DNA from: Bacillota bacterium
GTDB lineage: Bacteria; Bacillota; Clostridia; Acetivibrionales; DSM-1351
Length of the DNA: 48,299 nt
Assembly: GCA_023412275.1 (NCBI GenBank)
Contig: JAEYNY010000077.1
Coordinates: 1-48,299 of the forward strand
Direction of reading: 5' to 3'
Position numbers and translations under genes: made by a program. Positions within the stretch are counted from its first letter, which is position 1; each line of letters opens with the position of its first letter. Shown piece after piece: positions 26,962 to 35,850 of this stretch. A model generated the notes under the pieces. The model made no database searches and was not told where the DNA came from. It saw only the letters and a program-made list of their open reading frames with translations.

Positions 26962-27085
26962 GTGTGCTTCCGAAGTTAGCTGCCGGGTTCGGGTAATAGG
27001 ATCACCCTACCATATAAAATGGATTAACCCCCTTTGTCTTGGTTCCTCCGTACTTCGCATTTTGGCGAAGATTCAGCAAATTTTT
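26962..27085 (-). ncRNA. ydaO-yuaA (cyclic di-AMP) riboswitch
   Basis: The minus strand carries the conserved blocks of the ydaO class in order: a CTTCGC...GCGAAG hairpin, CGGAGGAACCA, GGGGGTTAATCC, GGTAGGG...CCTATTACCCGAACC, and GGCAGCTAACTTCGGAAGC. The aptamer binds cyclic di-AMP and usually switches off wall-hydrolase and transporter genes. Here only about 15 bases separate the last conserved block from ATG, with AGGAGG inside, so no separate terminator hairpin fits after the aptamer; translational control or a terminator overlapping the aptamer is likely. Boundaries are approximate. Confidence 0.93.
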
Positions 27086-27208
27086 TTGACTGCTTCAACT
27101 AGATTTCTTTACCACCTCCTTTAATAAAGTCAAAAACTACAAGCAGTCAATATATAATTCGAATAATTGATAGCACTTTGCGGGGTCAAAGCTCTGGTAA
27201 TATATGCA

Positions 27209-29701
27209 TTATTGTTTTTTACCAGTATTCCACTCCTGTTTCTGCCATTCCTCAACAGTTTCATACTTACGGGTATCCATTGGCTCATAACCTTTCAGGC
27301 TTAGTGAATTTGTTACTACCGATACTGAGCTGAAGGCCATTGCACCACCAGCAATCATCGGATTGAGTAATCCTAGTGCTGCAAATGGGATGCCTATAAT
27401 ATTGTAGAAGAACGCCCAGAATAGATTTTGTTTTATTTTAGTCATTGTTTTTCTTGATAGTCTTATGGCAGCCGGAATGGTCCTTAAATCGCCCCTCATA
27501 AGGGTAATATCTGCTGCTTCAATGGCAACGTCAGTACCTGTGCCTATTGCCATTCCGATGTCTGCGGTAGCTAAAGCTGGAGCATCGTTTATTCCGTCAC
27601 CAACCATTGCAACTATTTTACCTTGTGCTTTTAGCTTTTCTACTTCCTCAGCCTTGTTTTCAGGAAGTACTTCCGCCAATACATTAGTTATTCCTACAAG
27701 CTTTGCTATAGCGTTAGCAGTCCTTTTATTGTCACCTGTAATCATATATACGTCAATGCCAATATTTTTCAGCTCTTCAATTGCATCCTTTGAACTTTCT
27801 TTTAATGTATCTGCAACTGCAACAAGTGCTGTCAGAATATTGTTTATAGACATCAGCATTGCTGTTTTGCCATCGTCCTCAAGTCTCTCAATAGCAGCTT
27901 CAACATTCCCCAGATCTATTCCCTGTTCATTCATCAGCTTTCTGGTACCAATATATATGGTTTTATCGTCTATAACAGACATTACGCCTCTTCCCGGTAA
28001 AGCTTCGAATCTGTCAGGGTTATTTATATTACCAAGTTCTTTTTTACCATGCTCATATATTGCTACTCCCAAAGGGTGCTCGGAACTTTTTTCAGTAATT
28101 GCCGCAAGCCGTATTATCTCCTTTTCACTATAAGAAGTATCTATAACAACTATATCCGTAACTTCCGGCTCGCCTTTTGTAATTGTTCCTGTTTTATCAA
28201 GAACTACGGCATTTAGCTTATAAGCCATTTCCAGATGTTCTCCCCCTTTAATAAGTATGCCGTTTTCAGCACCTTTTCCGGTACCTACCATTATTGCGGT
28301 AGGAGTTGCCAACCCAAGAGAACATGGACACGCTATAACCAGAACTGCTACCGCACTAACTATTGCCTTTGTTACATCCCCTGTTACCATCAGCCATATT
28401 GCAAAGGTCAATAGCGCAATTGCCAAAACTACAGGAACAAATATACCTGATACCTTGTCTGCAATCTTCTGAATTGGAGCCTTTGAGCCTTGAGCATCTT
28501 CAACCATCTTGATTATTTGGGACAATGCAGTATCCTTGCCTACCTTTGTTGCTTCGAAACGAAAGGTTCCGAATTTGTTTATGGTTGCTCCGATTACAAC
28601 ATCCCCTGCCTTCTTCTCAACGGGAAGGCTTTCGCCTGTGAGCATTGATTCATCTATGGATGAATTACCTTCCAATATTTTACCGTCAACTGGAATTTTT
28701 TCTCCCGGCCTCACAATAACGACATCACCAGGCAGAACATCCTCTATAGGTATGTCTTCTTCAGTACCGTTCCTGAGTACTCTGGCTGTCTTAGCCTGCA
28801 AGCCCATAAGCTTCTTTATTGCTTCAGAAGTTTTACCCTTGGCAACTGCTTCAAGGTATTTTCCCAATAAAATAAGTGTAATAATAACTGCTGCGGCCTC
28901 AAAGTAGAGGTCTTTCATCATGCCTTTTTGAACTTCCTCAAAGAAAACATTATAAAGACTGAAAAAGTATGCCGCAGATGTACCCATAGCTATCAATACA
29001 TCCATGTTGGTACTTTTGGATTTCAAGGCGTAATATGCATGCTTATAAAATCTGAAACCGATTATAAACTGTACCGGAGTTGCTATTATCAACTGGAAAT
29101 ACTGATTATGAAGCAGCGAAAGCAAAGGGCTGTCCAGCTTCAACATTCCCAGTATCATTGCAAGTACCAGAGGAGTACTTAGTACTGCTGATACAATCAG
29201 AGAAAGCTTCAAAGATCTTATTTCCTTTTCCCTTTGCTCTTTCTCAGTATCAGTATTTACCTCCTCAGCCTTCTCGGCTCCGTAGCCCAAGGCTTCAACT
29301 ATTTTAATTATGTCTGAAACCTTTACCGTTGACTGGTCGTATTCAATATTTGCCTTTTCTGTGGCAAGATTAACGGCTGCCGTTACAACTCCTTGGGTCT
29401 TATTAAGCCTTTTTTCAATTTTAGCAGAGCATGCCGCACATGACATACCGGAAAGCTTCAATTCAACTTTGTTTCCGGATTTTGGGCTTTCCTTTATAAT
29501 GCCATAACCCAGCTTTTCAATTATTTCCTGAAATTTAGCTGAATCGGTCATACTGTCATCGTATTCAACAGTTGCTTTTTCTACCGCAAAATTAACATTT
29601 GCATTCTTTACTCCCTCAAGCTTATTAAGACCCTTTTCAATCCTTGCTGCACATGCCGCACAGCTCATACCTGTGATTTTAAGGGATTCTTTCCTATCCA
29701 T
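27209..29701 (-). CDS. copA: Copper-exporting P1B-type ATPase
   Basis: An 830-residue membrane ATPase that pumps Cu(I) out of the cytosol. Two heavy-metal-associated domains open the protein, with MSCAAC motifs at about 12-17 and 86-91. Eight helices are expected from about 168 on. The transport motif CPC is at about 458-460, the phosphorylation motif DKTGT at about 502-506, the SEHPLG motif near 560 and the GDGIND hinge near 695. The TGES actuator motif is in MLTGESLPVEKK. The length is normal for the family. AAGGAG precedes ATG. It lies 36 bp downstream of the HMA-cupredoxin fusion gene, forming a two-gene copper operon. No CsoR or CopY gene is in the window. Confidence 0.97.
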   Translation of the reverse strand: MDRKESLKITGMSCAACAARIEKGLNKLEGVKNANVNFAVEKATVEYDDSMTDSAKFQEIIEKLGYGIIKESPKSGNKVELKLSGMSCAACSAKIEKRLNKTQGVVTAAVNLATEKANIEYDQSTVKVSDIIKIVEALGYGAEKAEEVNTDTEKEQREKEIRSLKLSLIVSAVLSTPLVLAMILGMLKLDSPLLSLLHNQYFQLIIATPVQFIIGFRFYKHAYYALKSKSTNMDVLIAMGTSAAYFFSLYNVFFEEVQKGMMKDLYFEAAAVIITLILLGKYLEAVAKGKTSEAIKKLMGLQAKTARVLRNGTEEDIPIEDVLPGDVVIVRPGEKIPVDGKILEGNSSIDESMLTGESLPVEKKAGDVVIGATINKFGTFRFEATKVGKDTALSQIIKMVEDAQGSKAPIQKIADKVSGIFVPVVLAIALLTFAIWLMVTGDVTKAIVSAVAVLVIACPCSLGLATPTAIMVGTGKGAENGILIKGGEHLEMAYKLNAVVLDKTGTITKGEPEVTDIVVIDTSYSEKEIIRLAAITEKSSEHPLGVAIYEHGKKELGNINNPDRFEALPGRGVMSVIDDKTIYIGTRKLMNEQGIDLGNVEAAIERLEDDGKTAMLMSINNILTALVAVADTLKESSKDAIEELKNIGIDVYMITGDNKRTANAIAKLVGITNVLAEVLPENKAEEVEKLKAQGKIVAMVGDGINDAPALATADIGMAIGTGTDVAIEAADITLMRGDLRTIPAAIRLSRKTMTKIKQNLFWAFFYNIIGIPFAALGLLNPMIAGGAMAFSSVSVVTNSLSLKGYEPMDTRKYETVEEWQKQEWNTGKKQ

Positions 29702-29737
29702 TTTATCTGCTCCTTTATTGTTGTAATATTTTTTACG

Positions 29738-31597
29738 TTAGCCGCAGCACCCTCCTGCTGATGCTCCTGCAGATGGTGTATAGCTGTTTACTTCATTCTT
29801 TATCTCTTCAATATTAATTGTATTTATATTATCTACCACCTTTACGTAGCCGTGTAACATCCCCATTCCGCATTGGAAGGTAAAGTCAAGAGTTGGCGAT
29901 AATTCAGGTGTTTCCTTTTCAGTTTTTAAATCCATCTGTGCCTGATACTCTGGAAATACAACTGTGCTATTGCATATGTTTAATTGTTCTGTATTAAACT
30001 TTATTTTTGCAGGTATCCCCTTCTGCAAGACAATAACAGCAGGTGAATATCCATAATCGTTAACTGTTACAGTTACCTCCTGTTTATCTCCCTTAATCTT
30101 TGAAATCGCTACCTCGTCAGTAGGAATCTTCCCATTTGCAAATTTAGTAGCCTTCGAGGCCGCTCCGCAACATCCTCCCGAACCAGAAACAGCACCCTGA
30201 GGGTCGTTATCACCTGCTCTATCTTCAGCACTGAGAGATGACAAATCGCTTACAACCTTTATATTGCTGCTAATCATTCCCATCCAGCAGCTGTATACAA
30301 ATTTTCCTTCGCTATCCGGGGTAAATTCAATAACATTTTCTCCGGCCTTTAATGGCAAATTTTCAATATTGTATTCAGGTATGTTTATTCTATTATTACA
30401 GCCGTTTATATCACCTTGATCAGCTGTAATTGTCCATTTTACAGGAATACCTTTTTGAACCGTTATAGGACTATACCTCCCTGAATCAAGCTTTGTGGTA
30501 ACTACCTGAACATTTCCCTCTATTTTTGCAACTCCTCCTTCAGAAGATGATGCACCGAGGACTATACTTGTATTGAATCCAGAAAGTGAAAGGCCTCTGT
30601 TTAACATTATAATACCAAGAATCAATACCAGTACAGCACTTACTTTCATCATTTTGTGTGTAAATTTGCTACTAAGAAATGAGCTGACAGCTCCAAACCC
30701 AAACATCAGGGGAACCGTCCCTATGCTGAATAGAAACATTGATAAGGCTCCTGCAATGGCACTACCCGTACCCAATGCATATAGCTGCATTGCCTGTAAA
30801 GGTCCGCATGGCATAAGTCCATTCAGCATTCCAACCACCAAAGGCCCACGACTTCCGCTTTTTTCATGCACTTTTTTGGCAAAAATCTTAGGCATTCTGG
30901 GATTCAATTTTCTAAGTGCAGGGAAAATATTCAACATATTTATCCCCATTATAACCATAAAAATACCTGAAATAATTGCAACTACACCCTTAGCAGTACC
31001 TGAAAAACTTACAACTGAGCCTATTCCCCCTACAATTCCGCCTACAATGGTATAGGAAATTACACGTCCCAAATTATACAATATGCTAGGTTTTAATTTA
31101 GACAGCCCGGAAGCACCAGCCACGGGTTTGTATTGGACACATACCGATAGATTTATCCCTCCGCACATGGCCACACAATGAAGTGATGTCAGCAGCCCTA
31201 TAAAAAACAAAATTCCGTACCCCATTGACTGGTTCACTTCAGGTACAAAATTAAACCCAATCGTATTTTTTATAATTACATAGAGAGCGAGTATAATTAC
31301 TGCTATTCCCGCAATTTGACCTACTCCGGGCCACTCCGATTTTTTAGAGGGAATATTTGAAGCCTGTATGTTATTTGACATATCTTTCGGCTTATTTTTT
31401 ACGGTATAATCAAGTCTTTCAACTGTTTCTATTATTGTATTCAGTTTAATGGCATCTGCATTGTACGTAACGTAAACATTTGAGCTGCTGTAAATTGCCT
31501 TAACATTTTCAATTCCGTCCAGTTTTTTAATTGCGTTTTCTATTCTTGTTTCGCAACCAGTACAAGTCATACCTTCAACTTGAAGAATTATATTCAT
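29738..31597 (-). CDS. HMA - TauE/SafE-like membrane - double cupredoxin-like copper protein
   Basis: A 619-residue fusion. The ATG at 31597 is chosen for AGGAGG eight bases upstream. Residues 1-68 are a heavy-metal-associated domain with GMTCTGCETRIE. Residues about 85-320 form six or more helices like the sulfite exporter/UreH-type domain (FFIGLLTSLHCVAMCGGINL, GMLNGLMPCGPLQAMQLYAL, both with Cys/Met). Two cupredoxin-like modules follow, each with an early Cys (NGCNNRINIPEY; NICNSTVVFPEY) and a late Cys-x-Met-Gly-Met (SCWMGM; QCGMGM). Each ends near a GGCCG motif, the second one at the C-terminus. With CopA directly downstream, a role in copper capture, relay or export is likely. The precise reaction is unknown. 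Confidence 0.87.
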   Translation of the reverse strand: MNIILQVEGMTCTGCETRIENAIKKLDGIENVKAIYSSSNVYVTYNADAIKLNTIIETVERLDYTVKNKPKDMSNNIQASNIPSKKSEWPGVGQIAGIAVIILALYVIIKNTIGFNFVPEVNQSMGYGILFFIGLLTSLHCVAMCGGINLSVCVQYKPVAGASGLSKLKPSILYNLGRVISYTIVGGIVGGIGSVVSFSGTAKGVVAIISGIFMVIMGINMLNIFPALRKLNPRMPKIFAKKVHEKSGSRGPLVVGMLNGLMPCGPLQAMQLYALGTGSAIAGALSMFLFSIGTVPLMFGFGAVSSFLSSKFTHKMMKVSAVLVLILGIIMLNRGLSLSGFNTSIVLGASSSEGGVAKIEGNVQVVTTKLDSGRYSPITVQKGIPVKWTITADQGDINGCNNRINIPEYNIENLPLKAGENVIEFTPDSEGKFVYSCWMGMISSNIKVVSDLSSLSAEDRAGDNDPQGAVSGSGGCCGAASKATKFANGKIPTDEVAISKIKGDKQEVTVTVNDYGYSPAVIVLQKGIPAKIKFNTEQLNICNSTVVFPEYQAQMDLKTEKETPELSPTLDFTFQCGMGMLHGYVKVVDNINTINIEEIKNEVNSYTPSAGASAGGCCG

Positions 31598-31764
31598 CGG
31601 ATTTTCCTCCTTCATTTCATACCTGCTTTTTTACCTTTTAGTAGCATATCATTTCTATGTGTAGATTTTATGGAGGAAAATAAGTTGATTTTTTTAATAT
31701 TTTTAAATAGATTTACAGATTATATATTATAGAATTAAATTTTGCAGTTGACGGGGGTAGTTTT

Positions 31765-32724
31765 ATGAAAAAAAGGCTATTAATGTGCATATTTACCGTA
31801 CTTCTTCTGATTTCAATATCCTTTGACTGTTTTCATGCAGAAGCATCACTTTTTTCCGGGCAATTAAAAGATTCAAAGGAAAAACCTTTTACTATGGTAT
31901 GGTTATCCGACCCACAGTACTATTCTGAAGACCATCCTCAAATTTATGATTGTCTTGGGGATTGGTTTGTCAAAAAGTACAAGCGCAACTCTTTTGGATA
32001 TTTGATTGTATCAGGCGATATTATAGACGATGCAAGCTGTGTAAATCAATGGGAGGTTGCAAGCCGAAACTTTCAAAAACTTGATGATGCAAATGTTCCT
32101 TATGGTGTGTTGGCTGGTAATCATGACGTTAGGATGAATGGACTTAATTATAGCATTTTCAAAAGCTATTTTGGTGCTTCCCGATATATAGATAAGCCTT
32201 GGTACGGAGGCAACATGGATGATAACCGCAATCACTACGACCTGATATCTTTTAGCTCTCATAGATTTATTATACTATACTTGGGTTTTGGTAGTGAAAC
32301 TTCTCTTGAAACAACAACTTGGACGAATAGCGTTCTTGAAAAGTATCAAGACAGAAATGCTATTCTGGTTTTACATGAATATCTTAATGAAGATGGAGAG
32401 ATGACAGAAAAGGCCCGCATAGTCTCTGACAGTATTGTACTTAAAAACGACAATGTCTTTATGGTCTTGTGCGGACATAATCATGGCGCTCAAAAAATGG
32501 TTAAAACGGTATGCAATTCCAATGGGACTACAAGAAAGGTTCTGGAGATTCTCTCTGATTATCAAAATGCCCCCAATGGAGGTAATGGATTTTTAAGATT
32601 ACTAAAATTCTATCCTCGCTCAAACACCCTTAAAGTGTCCTTGTATTCTCCCTTTACCAAAAAGGACAGCTACTTTGGAGAAGATATTGATAACTTTACT
32701 GAGAATATTAAATTAATTGATTAA
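31765..32724 (+). CDS. Secreted calcineurin-like metallophosphoesterase
   Basis: A 319-residue exported protein with a signal peptide at residues 1-28 (KKRLLMCIFTVLLLISIS). The dinuclear metal motifs are in order: SDPQYY (about 49-54), GDIIDD (about 86), GNHD (about 119), LHEY (about 203) and GHNHG (about 237). Such enzymes hydrolyse phosphomono- or diesters outside the cell. The first motif is DPQ rather than DxH, a variant seen in secreted members of the family. GGGGG precedes ATG. The gene is divergent from the copper operon and converges on the amidase gene with only 9 bp between stops and no obvious terminator. Confidence 0.88.
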   Translation: MKKRLLMCIFTVLLLISISFDCFHAEASLFSGQLKDSKEKPFTMVWLSDPQYYSEDHPQIYDCLGDWFVKKYKRNSFGYLIVSGDIIDDASCVNQWEVASRNFQKLDDANVPYGVLAGNHDVRMNGLNYSIFKSYFGASRYIDKPWYGGNMDDNRNHYDLISFSSHRFIILYLGFGSETSLETTTWTNSVLEKYQDRNAILVLHEYLNEDGEMTEKARIVSDSIVLKNDNVFMVLCGHNHGAQKMVKTVCNSNGTTRKVLEILSDYQNAPNGGNGFLRLLKFYPRSNTLKVSLYSPFTKKDSYFGEDIDNFTENIKLID

Positions 32725-32733
32725 TAAGCCTAT

Positions 32734-33483
32734 TTATGAGGCAGGCAAGGATACCTTACTGGATTCGTTTAAATATTGTTCTACTCCCTTTGATATTGAT
32801 TTAGCGAGTTCCTGTCGAAAGGAGTCCTTTACTAATTCCTGCCTTTCTTCCTCGTTTGAAATAAAACCTGTTTCAACTATGACACCGGGTATATTAGAAT
32901 AGTCAAGAACATAGTATTTTGCTTGTACCGGATCATGAGTGCTTCGTTTTTTTCCGTCTACAACCAGGTTGTTTAATTGGTTCTGAATACATAATGCCAA
33001 AGTCTTATTTTGCTCATATTTTTTGTTGAAAAAGACTATTGCACCATTAGTCGCAGGCTTTTTAAAATTGCTGTTAACATGGATGCTGAGAAACAGTTGT
33101 GAATTGCTGTTATTAATAATATTGGCTCTGGCAGTTAAATCCCTCATATGTCTTGATTTCCGACTACTATCCAGACTTTCAAGAGAAACATCCTCTTCTC
33201 TAGTCATAATTATTTTATATCCTTGCTTAATGAGAATAGACTTTAACTTTTTAGCTATGTCAAGGTTTATTTCTTTTTCCAATACTCCGTCCTTGCTTGT
33301 TCCCCCGTCTATTCCTCCATGTCCCGGATCAATTACGATTACACCGTTTTTGGGATCTGTAAATGTATCTGAACTAGACATTTCTATACACAAAATAATT
33401 GGTACAGCCAATATAGCAATTAGTAAAACTGCTGCAATTACTAAAAACTTTCTTTTTAAAAAAATAACATTAATTTTTATCAT
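32734..33483 (-). CDS. cwlD: N-acetylmuramoyl-L-alanine amidase, CwlD-like
   Basis: A 249-residue protein with an N-terminal membrane anchor or signal (about 8-32) and an Amidase_3 catalytic domain (about 48-240). Zinc and catalytic residues are visible: His in DPGHGG (about 52-57), Glu in LEKEINLD, His in SIHVNS and Glu in VETGFISN. Length and the single amidase domain without binding repeats match CwlD, which with PdaA makes muramic lactam in the spore cortex; this fits a spore-former. No sporulation promoter was confirmed. A perfect 9-bp palindrome (33513-33533) lies just upstream. Confidence 0.82.
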   Translation of the reverse strand: MIKINVIFLKRKFLVIAAVLLIAILAVPIILCIEMSSSDTFTDPKNGVIVIDPGHGGIDGGTSKDGVLEKEINLDIAKKLKSILIKQGYKIIMTREEDVSLESLDSSRKSRHMRDLTARANIINNSNSQLFLSIHVNSNFKKPATNGAIVFFNKKYEQNKTLALCIQNQLNNLVVDGKKRSTHDPVQAKYYVLDYSNIPGVIVETGFISNEEERQELVKDSFRQELAKSISKGVEQYLNESSKVSLPAS

Positions 33484-33512
33484 TCTGCTGCTTCTTTATA
33501 TTTATTCTCTCC

Positions 33513-33533
33513 TTCAAATATACTATATTTGAA
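33513..33533. promoter_or_regulatory. 9-bp palindrome between the SGNH hydrolase and amidase genes
   Basis: TTCAAATAT (33513-33521), ACT and ATATTTGAA (33525-33533) form a perfect inverted repeat 30 bp upstream of the amidase start. It lacks a U-tract, so an operator is as likely as a terminator. Confidence 0.35.
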
Positions 33534-33554
33534 ATAAATATATGTTTATAAATT

Positions 33555-34652
33555 TTAGCTGTATCCAAACGCCAAAATACTGAATTCTTTATATTCAGAT
33601 CCCTTTGACATTTTGATTTGTATTTTATGAATTTCAGGTTTGTCAAAGTTTAATAATAGCTTAACTACCGGATTATTCCACCCAGAACTATTAAAGCCAC
33701 TTAAAGTAAGTATTGATATATCGTCAACATGAATATCAACTGAACCTGTATCTGTGTTTTTTGATTCCTTATACACAATAAACAGATTCTTGCAATATAA
33801 ATTAAAAGTGAACTTCTCCCCTTTACATCCGGTTTTATGTGTCCATCCATTAGGAAACTGATTGATGGTAATGTCTGGGGAAAACCCCCCTGAATCTTTT
33901 ATCTGTGTACTTGTATTATCCACCATTTTTAGGTTTACAAACTCATTACCGATTACAGGAGTTTGTGAGATTTTGTAAACATCATCCCAAACTTCCTTAC
34001 TGACCTTATTCAGATAGTATATTATAAGCTCCGTAATAAGTTCATGTCCTTTTTCATGTGGATGAATATAATCATCGGAATAATCCTGCCATTTCATTGT
34101 TCCCTCAACAAACTCAGGTACTATTGCGTCCTTTACGCTAATCATAGCCAAATCATAATGTCTTCCTATTTGTGCCATCTCATTCTGACAGGAAAAGCCG
34201 GATTGTGATACTGTAAATATTATTACAACGGCAGGTTGGGATTCTGAACTCAAAATTCTCAGTAAAAGACTTTCAAAAGCATCCATATTTGCTTTATCCT
34301 TTGTATCATTAACAGCAAATTCTACAAATACAATGTCCGGGTTATGGATTAATAAATCTCTTTCAATCCGTATTAATCCAATGATTGAAGACGTTCCTGC
34401 CATTCCTGCATTTAAATAATTTACGTTATCGCCTTTACCAAAGTTATGTGCAAAATATTCACAGGTTAACTTTGCAAAGCACTTATAAGGTCCACCATTG
34501 TAACCTTCCGTTATTGATCCTCCAAGGTAAGCGATAGTTACCTGCTGACCCTTTCCTGCCTTATCCATGGCCTTTTTTATTCTATAATTATTTCCTGTAC
34601 TAATTAGAGAACGTTCTATAATTTGGGAATGGCTTCCTTGAGCATTTTCCAT
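33555..34652 (-). CDS. SGNH/GDSL-family esterase
   Basis: A 365-residue protein without signal peptide. The N-terminal half (about 30-220) is an SGNH hydrolase: block I GGSITEGYNG with the nucleophile Ser, the block II Gly in LNAGMAGTS, block III FAVNDT with Asn, and block V DDYIHPHEKGH with Asp and His. Such enzymes deacylate sugars, lipids or acetylated polysaccharide fragments. The C-terminal 130 residues look like a beta-sandwich of unknown role. Lack of export suggests cytosolic substrates such as acetylated oligosaccharides after uptake, which is inference. It is divergent from a LysR regulator that may control it. Confidence 0.85.
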   Translation of the reverse strand: MENAQGSHSQIIERSLISTGNNYRIKKAMDKAGKGQQVTIAYLGGSITEGYNGGPYKCFAKLTCEYFAHNFGKGDNVNYLNAGMAGTSSIIGLIRIERDLLIHNPDIVFVEFAVNDTKDKANMDAFESLLLRILSSESQPAVVIIFTVSQSGFSCQNEMAQIGRHYDLAMISVKDAIVPEFVEGTMKWQDYSDDYIHPHEKGHELITELIIYYLNKVSKEVWDDVYKISQTPVIGNEFVNLKMVDNTSTQIKDSGGFSPDITINQFPNGWTHKTGCKGEKFTFNLYCKNLFIVYKESKNTDTGSVDIHVDDISILTLSGFNSSGWNNPVVKLLLNFDKPEIHKIQIKMSKGSEYKEFSILAFGYS

Positions 34653-34714
34653 ACTTTATATACTCCGATTTTTTTAATGCTTTACATAACACGACGTAGG
34701 TGGATTGCGTTTAC

Positions 34715-34745
34715 AAAAATACTACTAAAAAATACCAGTATTTTT
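34715..34745. promoter_or_regulatory. inverted repeat in the divergent LysR / esterase promoter region
   Basis: AAAAATACT (34715-34723) and AGTATTTTT (34737-34745) are perfect 9-bp arms with a 13-bp gap, containing the ATAC-GTAT symmetry common at LysR-type binding sites. It lies between the divergent esterase and LysR genes. Confidence 0.45.
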
Positions 34746-34824
34746 ATTGAAATAATTTAGTTGTTATAGTAGTATGAATTGTATAAGTTTAGACTTATAA
34801 TATTTAATCTTTGGAGAATTTTCT

Positions 34825-35790
34825 ATGACATCTCAACAGTTGGAATATATAATTGCACTTGCTGACGAGAAAAGCTTTTCAAGAGCTTCTCAAAAACTTC
34901 TTATATCTCAGCCGGCATTAAGTCAATTTGTAAAAAACCTTGAAACTGAACTGAATGTACAATTGTTTGACAGAAGTACAACTCCTATAAAACTCACATA
35001 TGCAGGAGAACTATATGTAAGTGCTGCCCGTAAGATTCAAACAATAATCACAGAATTGGATAATGAGCTTAAAGACCTGACAATCCTCAATACTGGTAAA
35101 CTTACTATAGGCACTATTCCCTTTAGAGCCTCCTGTATGCTTCCCAAAAGTATTGTATCCTTTAAGAGCAAGTACCCCGGTGTTGATATACATATTGTCG
35201 AAAATGAAGAAGCAAATCTTGAATCGTTACTTACCGATAGCCGTCTGGATTTATGCATATTATCAGGTTTTATGAATAATAAGCTCCTCTACACTGAAAC
35301 TCTGGCTCAGGAACAGCTTTATCTTGCAGTCCCAAATTCTAGTCCATTTAATAATGGAAAGGAAGCTTATCAATTGAGTGCCAAGGATATAATTTATGAC
35401 AGTTCTTCATTATTTGAGGCTCAGCCCCTTAACTTGTCTGAGTGTGTAAAAGAAAATTTTGTTCTTATTCAGAATGACGATACAATAGTCACTGAACTAT
35501 CTCAATTTCCTGAGTTTCATCATCAAAACACAATGTACACAGATCGTATTGAAACTGCTTTTTCTTGGACGTTAGCCGGTATTGCATGTTCTTTTATTCC
35601 AGATACCCTTATACGGTATGGAAATTATCAGAAGCACCCTGTATATTATAAATTAAATACTTCCTTTGCTAAACGTGACATTCTGGTTGCTTATAGGAAA
35701 AACAGATATTTGTCAAAGGCTGCGTCCGAGTATATTCTGTTATTAAAACAGTTAATCGGATGCGGAACCTGGCTTTCTCCAAACGAATAA
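34825..35790 (+). CDS. LysR family transcriptional regulator
   Basis: A 321-residue DNA-binding regulator. The winged helix-turn-helix is at residues about 1-60 (SFSRASQKLLISQPALSQFV, then FDRSTTPIKLTYAGE), followed by a periplasmic-binding-like effector domain (about 90-300). TTTGGAG lies eight bases before ATG. By the usual LysR arrangement it may act on the divergent SGNH esterase gene through the inverted repeat at 34715-34745. The effector is unknown. Its 3' end converges on the cip-cel operon terminator. Confidence 0.92.
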   Translation: MTSQQLEYIIALADEKSFSRASQKLLISQPALSQFVKNLETELNVQLFDRSTTPIKLTYAGELYVSAARKIQTIITELDNELKDLTILNTGKLTIGTIPFRASCMLPKSIVSFKSKYPGVDIHIVENEEANLESLLTDSRLDLCILSGFMNNKLLYTETLAQEQLYLAVPNSSPFNNGKEAYQLSAKDIIYDSSSLFEAQPLNLSECVKENFVLIQNDDTIVTELSQFPEFHHQNTMYTDRIETAFSWTLAGIACSFIPDTLIRYGNYQKHPVYYKLNTSFAKRDILVAYRKNRYLSKAASEYILLLKQLIGCGTWLSPNE

Positions 35791-35810
35791 CGTGTGTAAT
35801 ATTAAAAAAT

Positions 35811-35850
35811 AAAGGAAATGGCTGCCGAATATCTTCGGCAGCCTATTTTG
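35811..35850. terminator. terminator of the cip-cel operon and of the LysR gene
   Basis: GGCTGCCGAA and TTCGGCAGCC (35820-35843) form a 10-bp perfect stem with a four-base loop. The U-tract is short on both strands (TATTTTGTT on the plus strand, ATTTCCTTTATTTTTT on the minus strand). It sits seven bases after the last cluster stop codon. Confidence 0.75.

Noticed and set aside
27465..28133. A 222-codon open frame on the plus strand
   Set aside because: It is antisense to copA, whose full set of motifs is on the minus strand; the translation is Ser/Ile/Pro-rich as expected of a shadow frame.
31616..31764. CsoR or CopY operator before the copper operon
   Set aside because: I looked for the CsoR-type GTATACCCC dyad and the CopY TACANNTGTA box and found neither in the divergent region.
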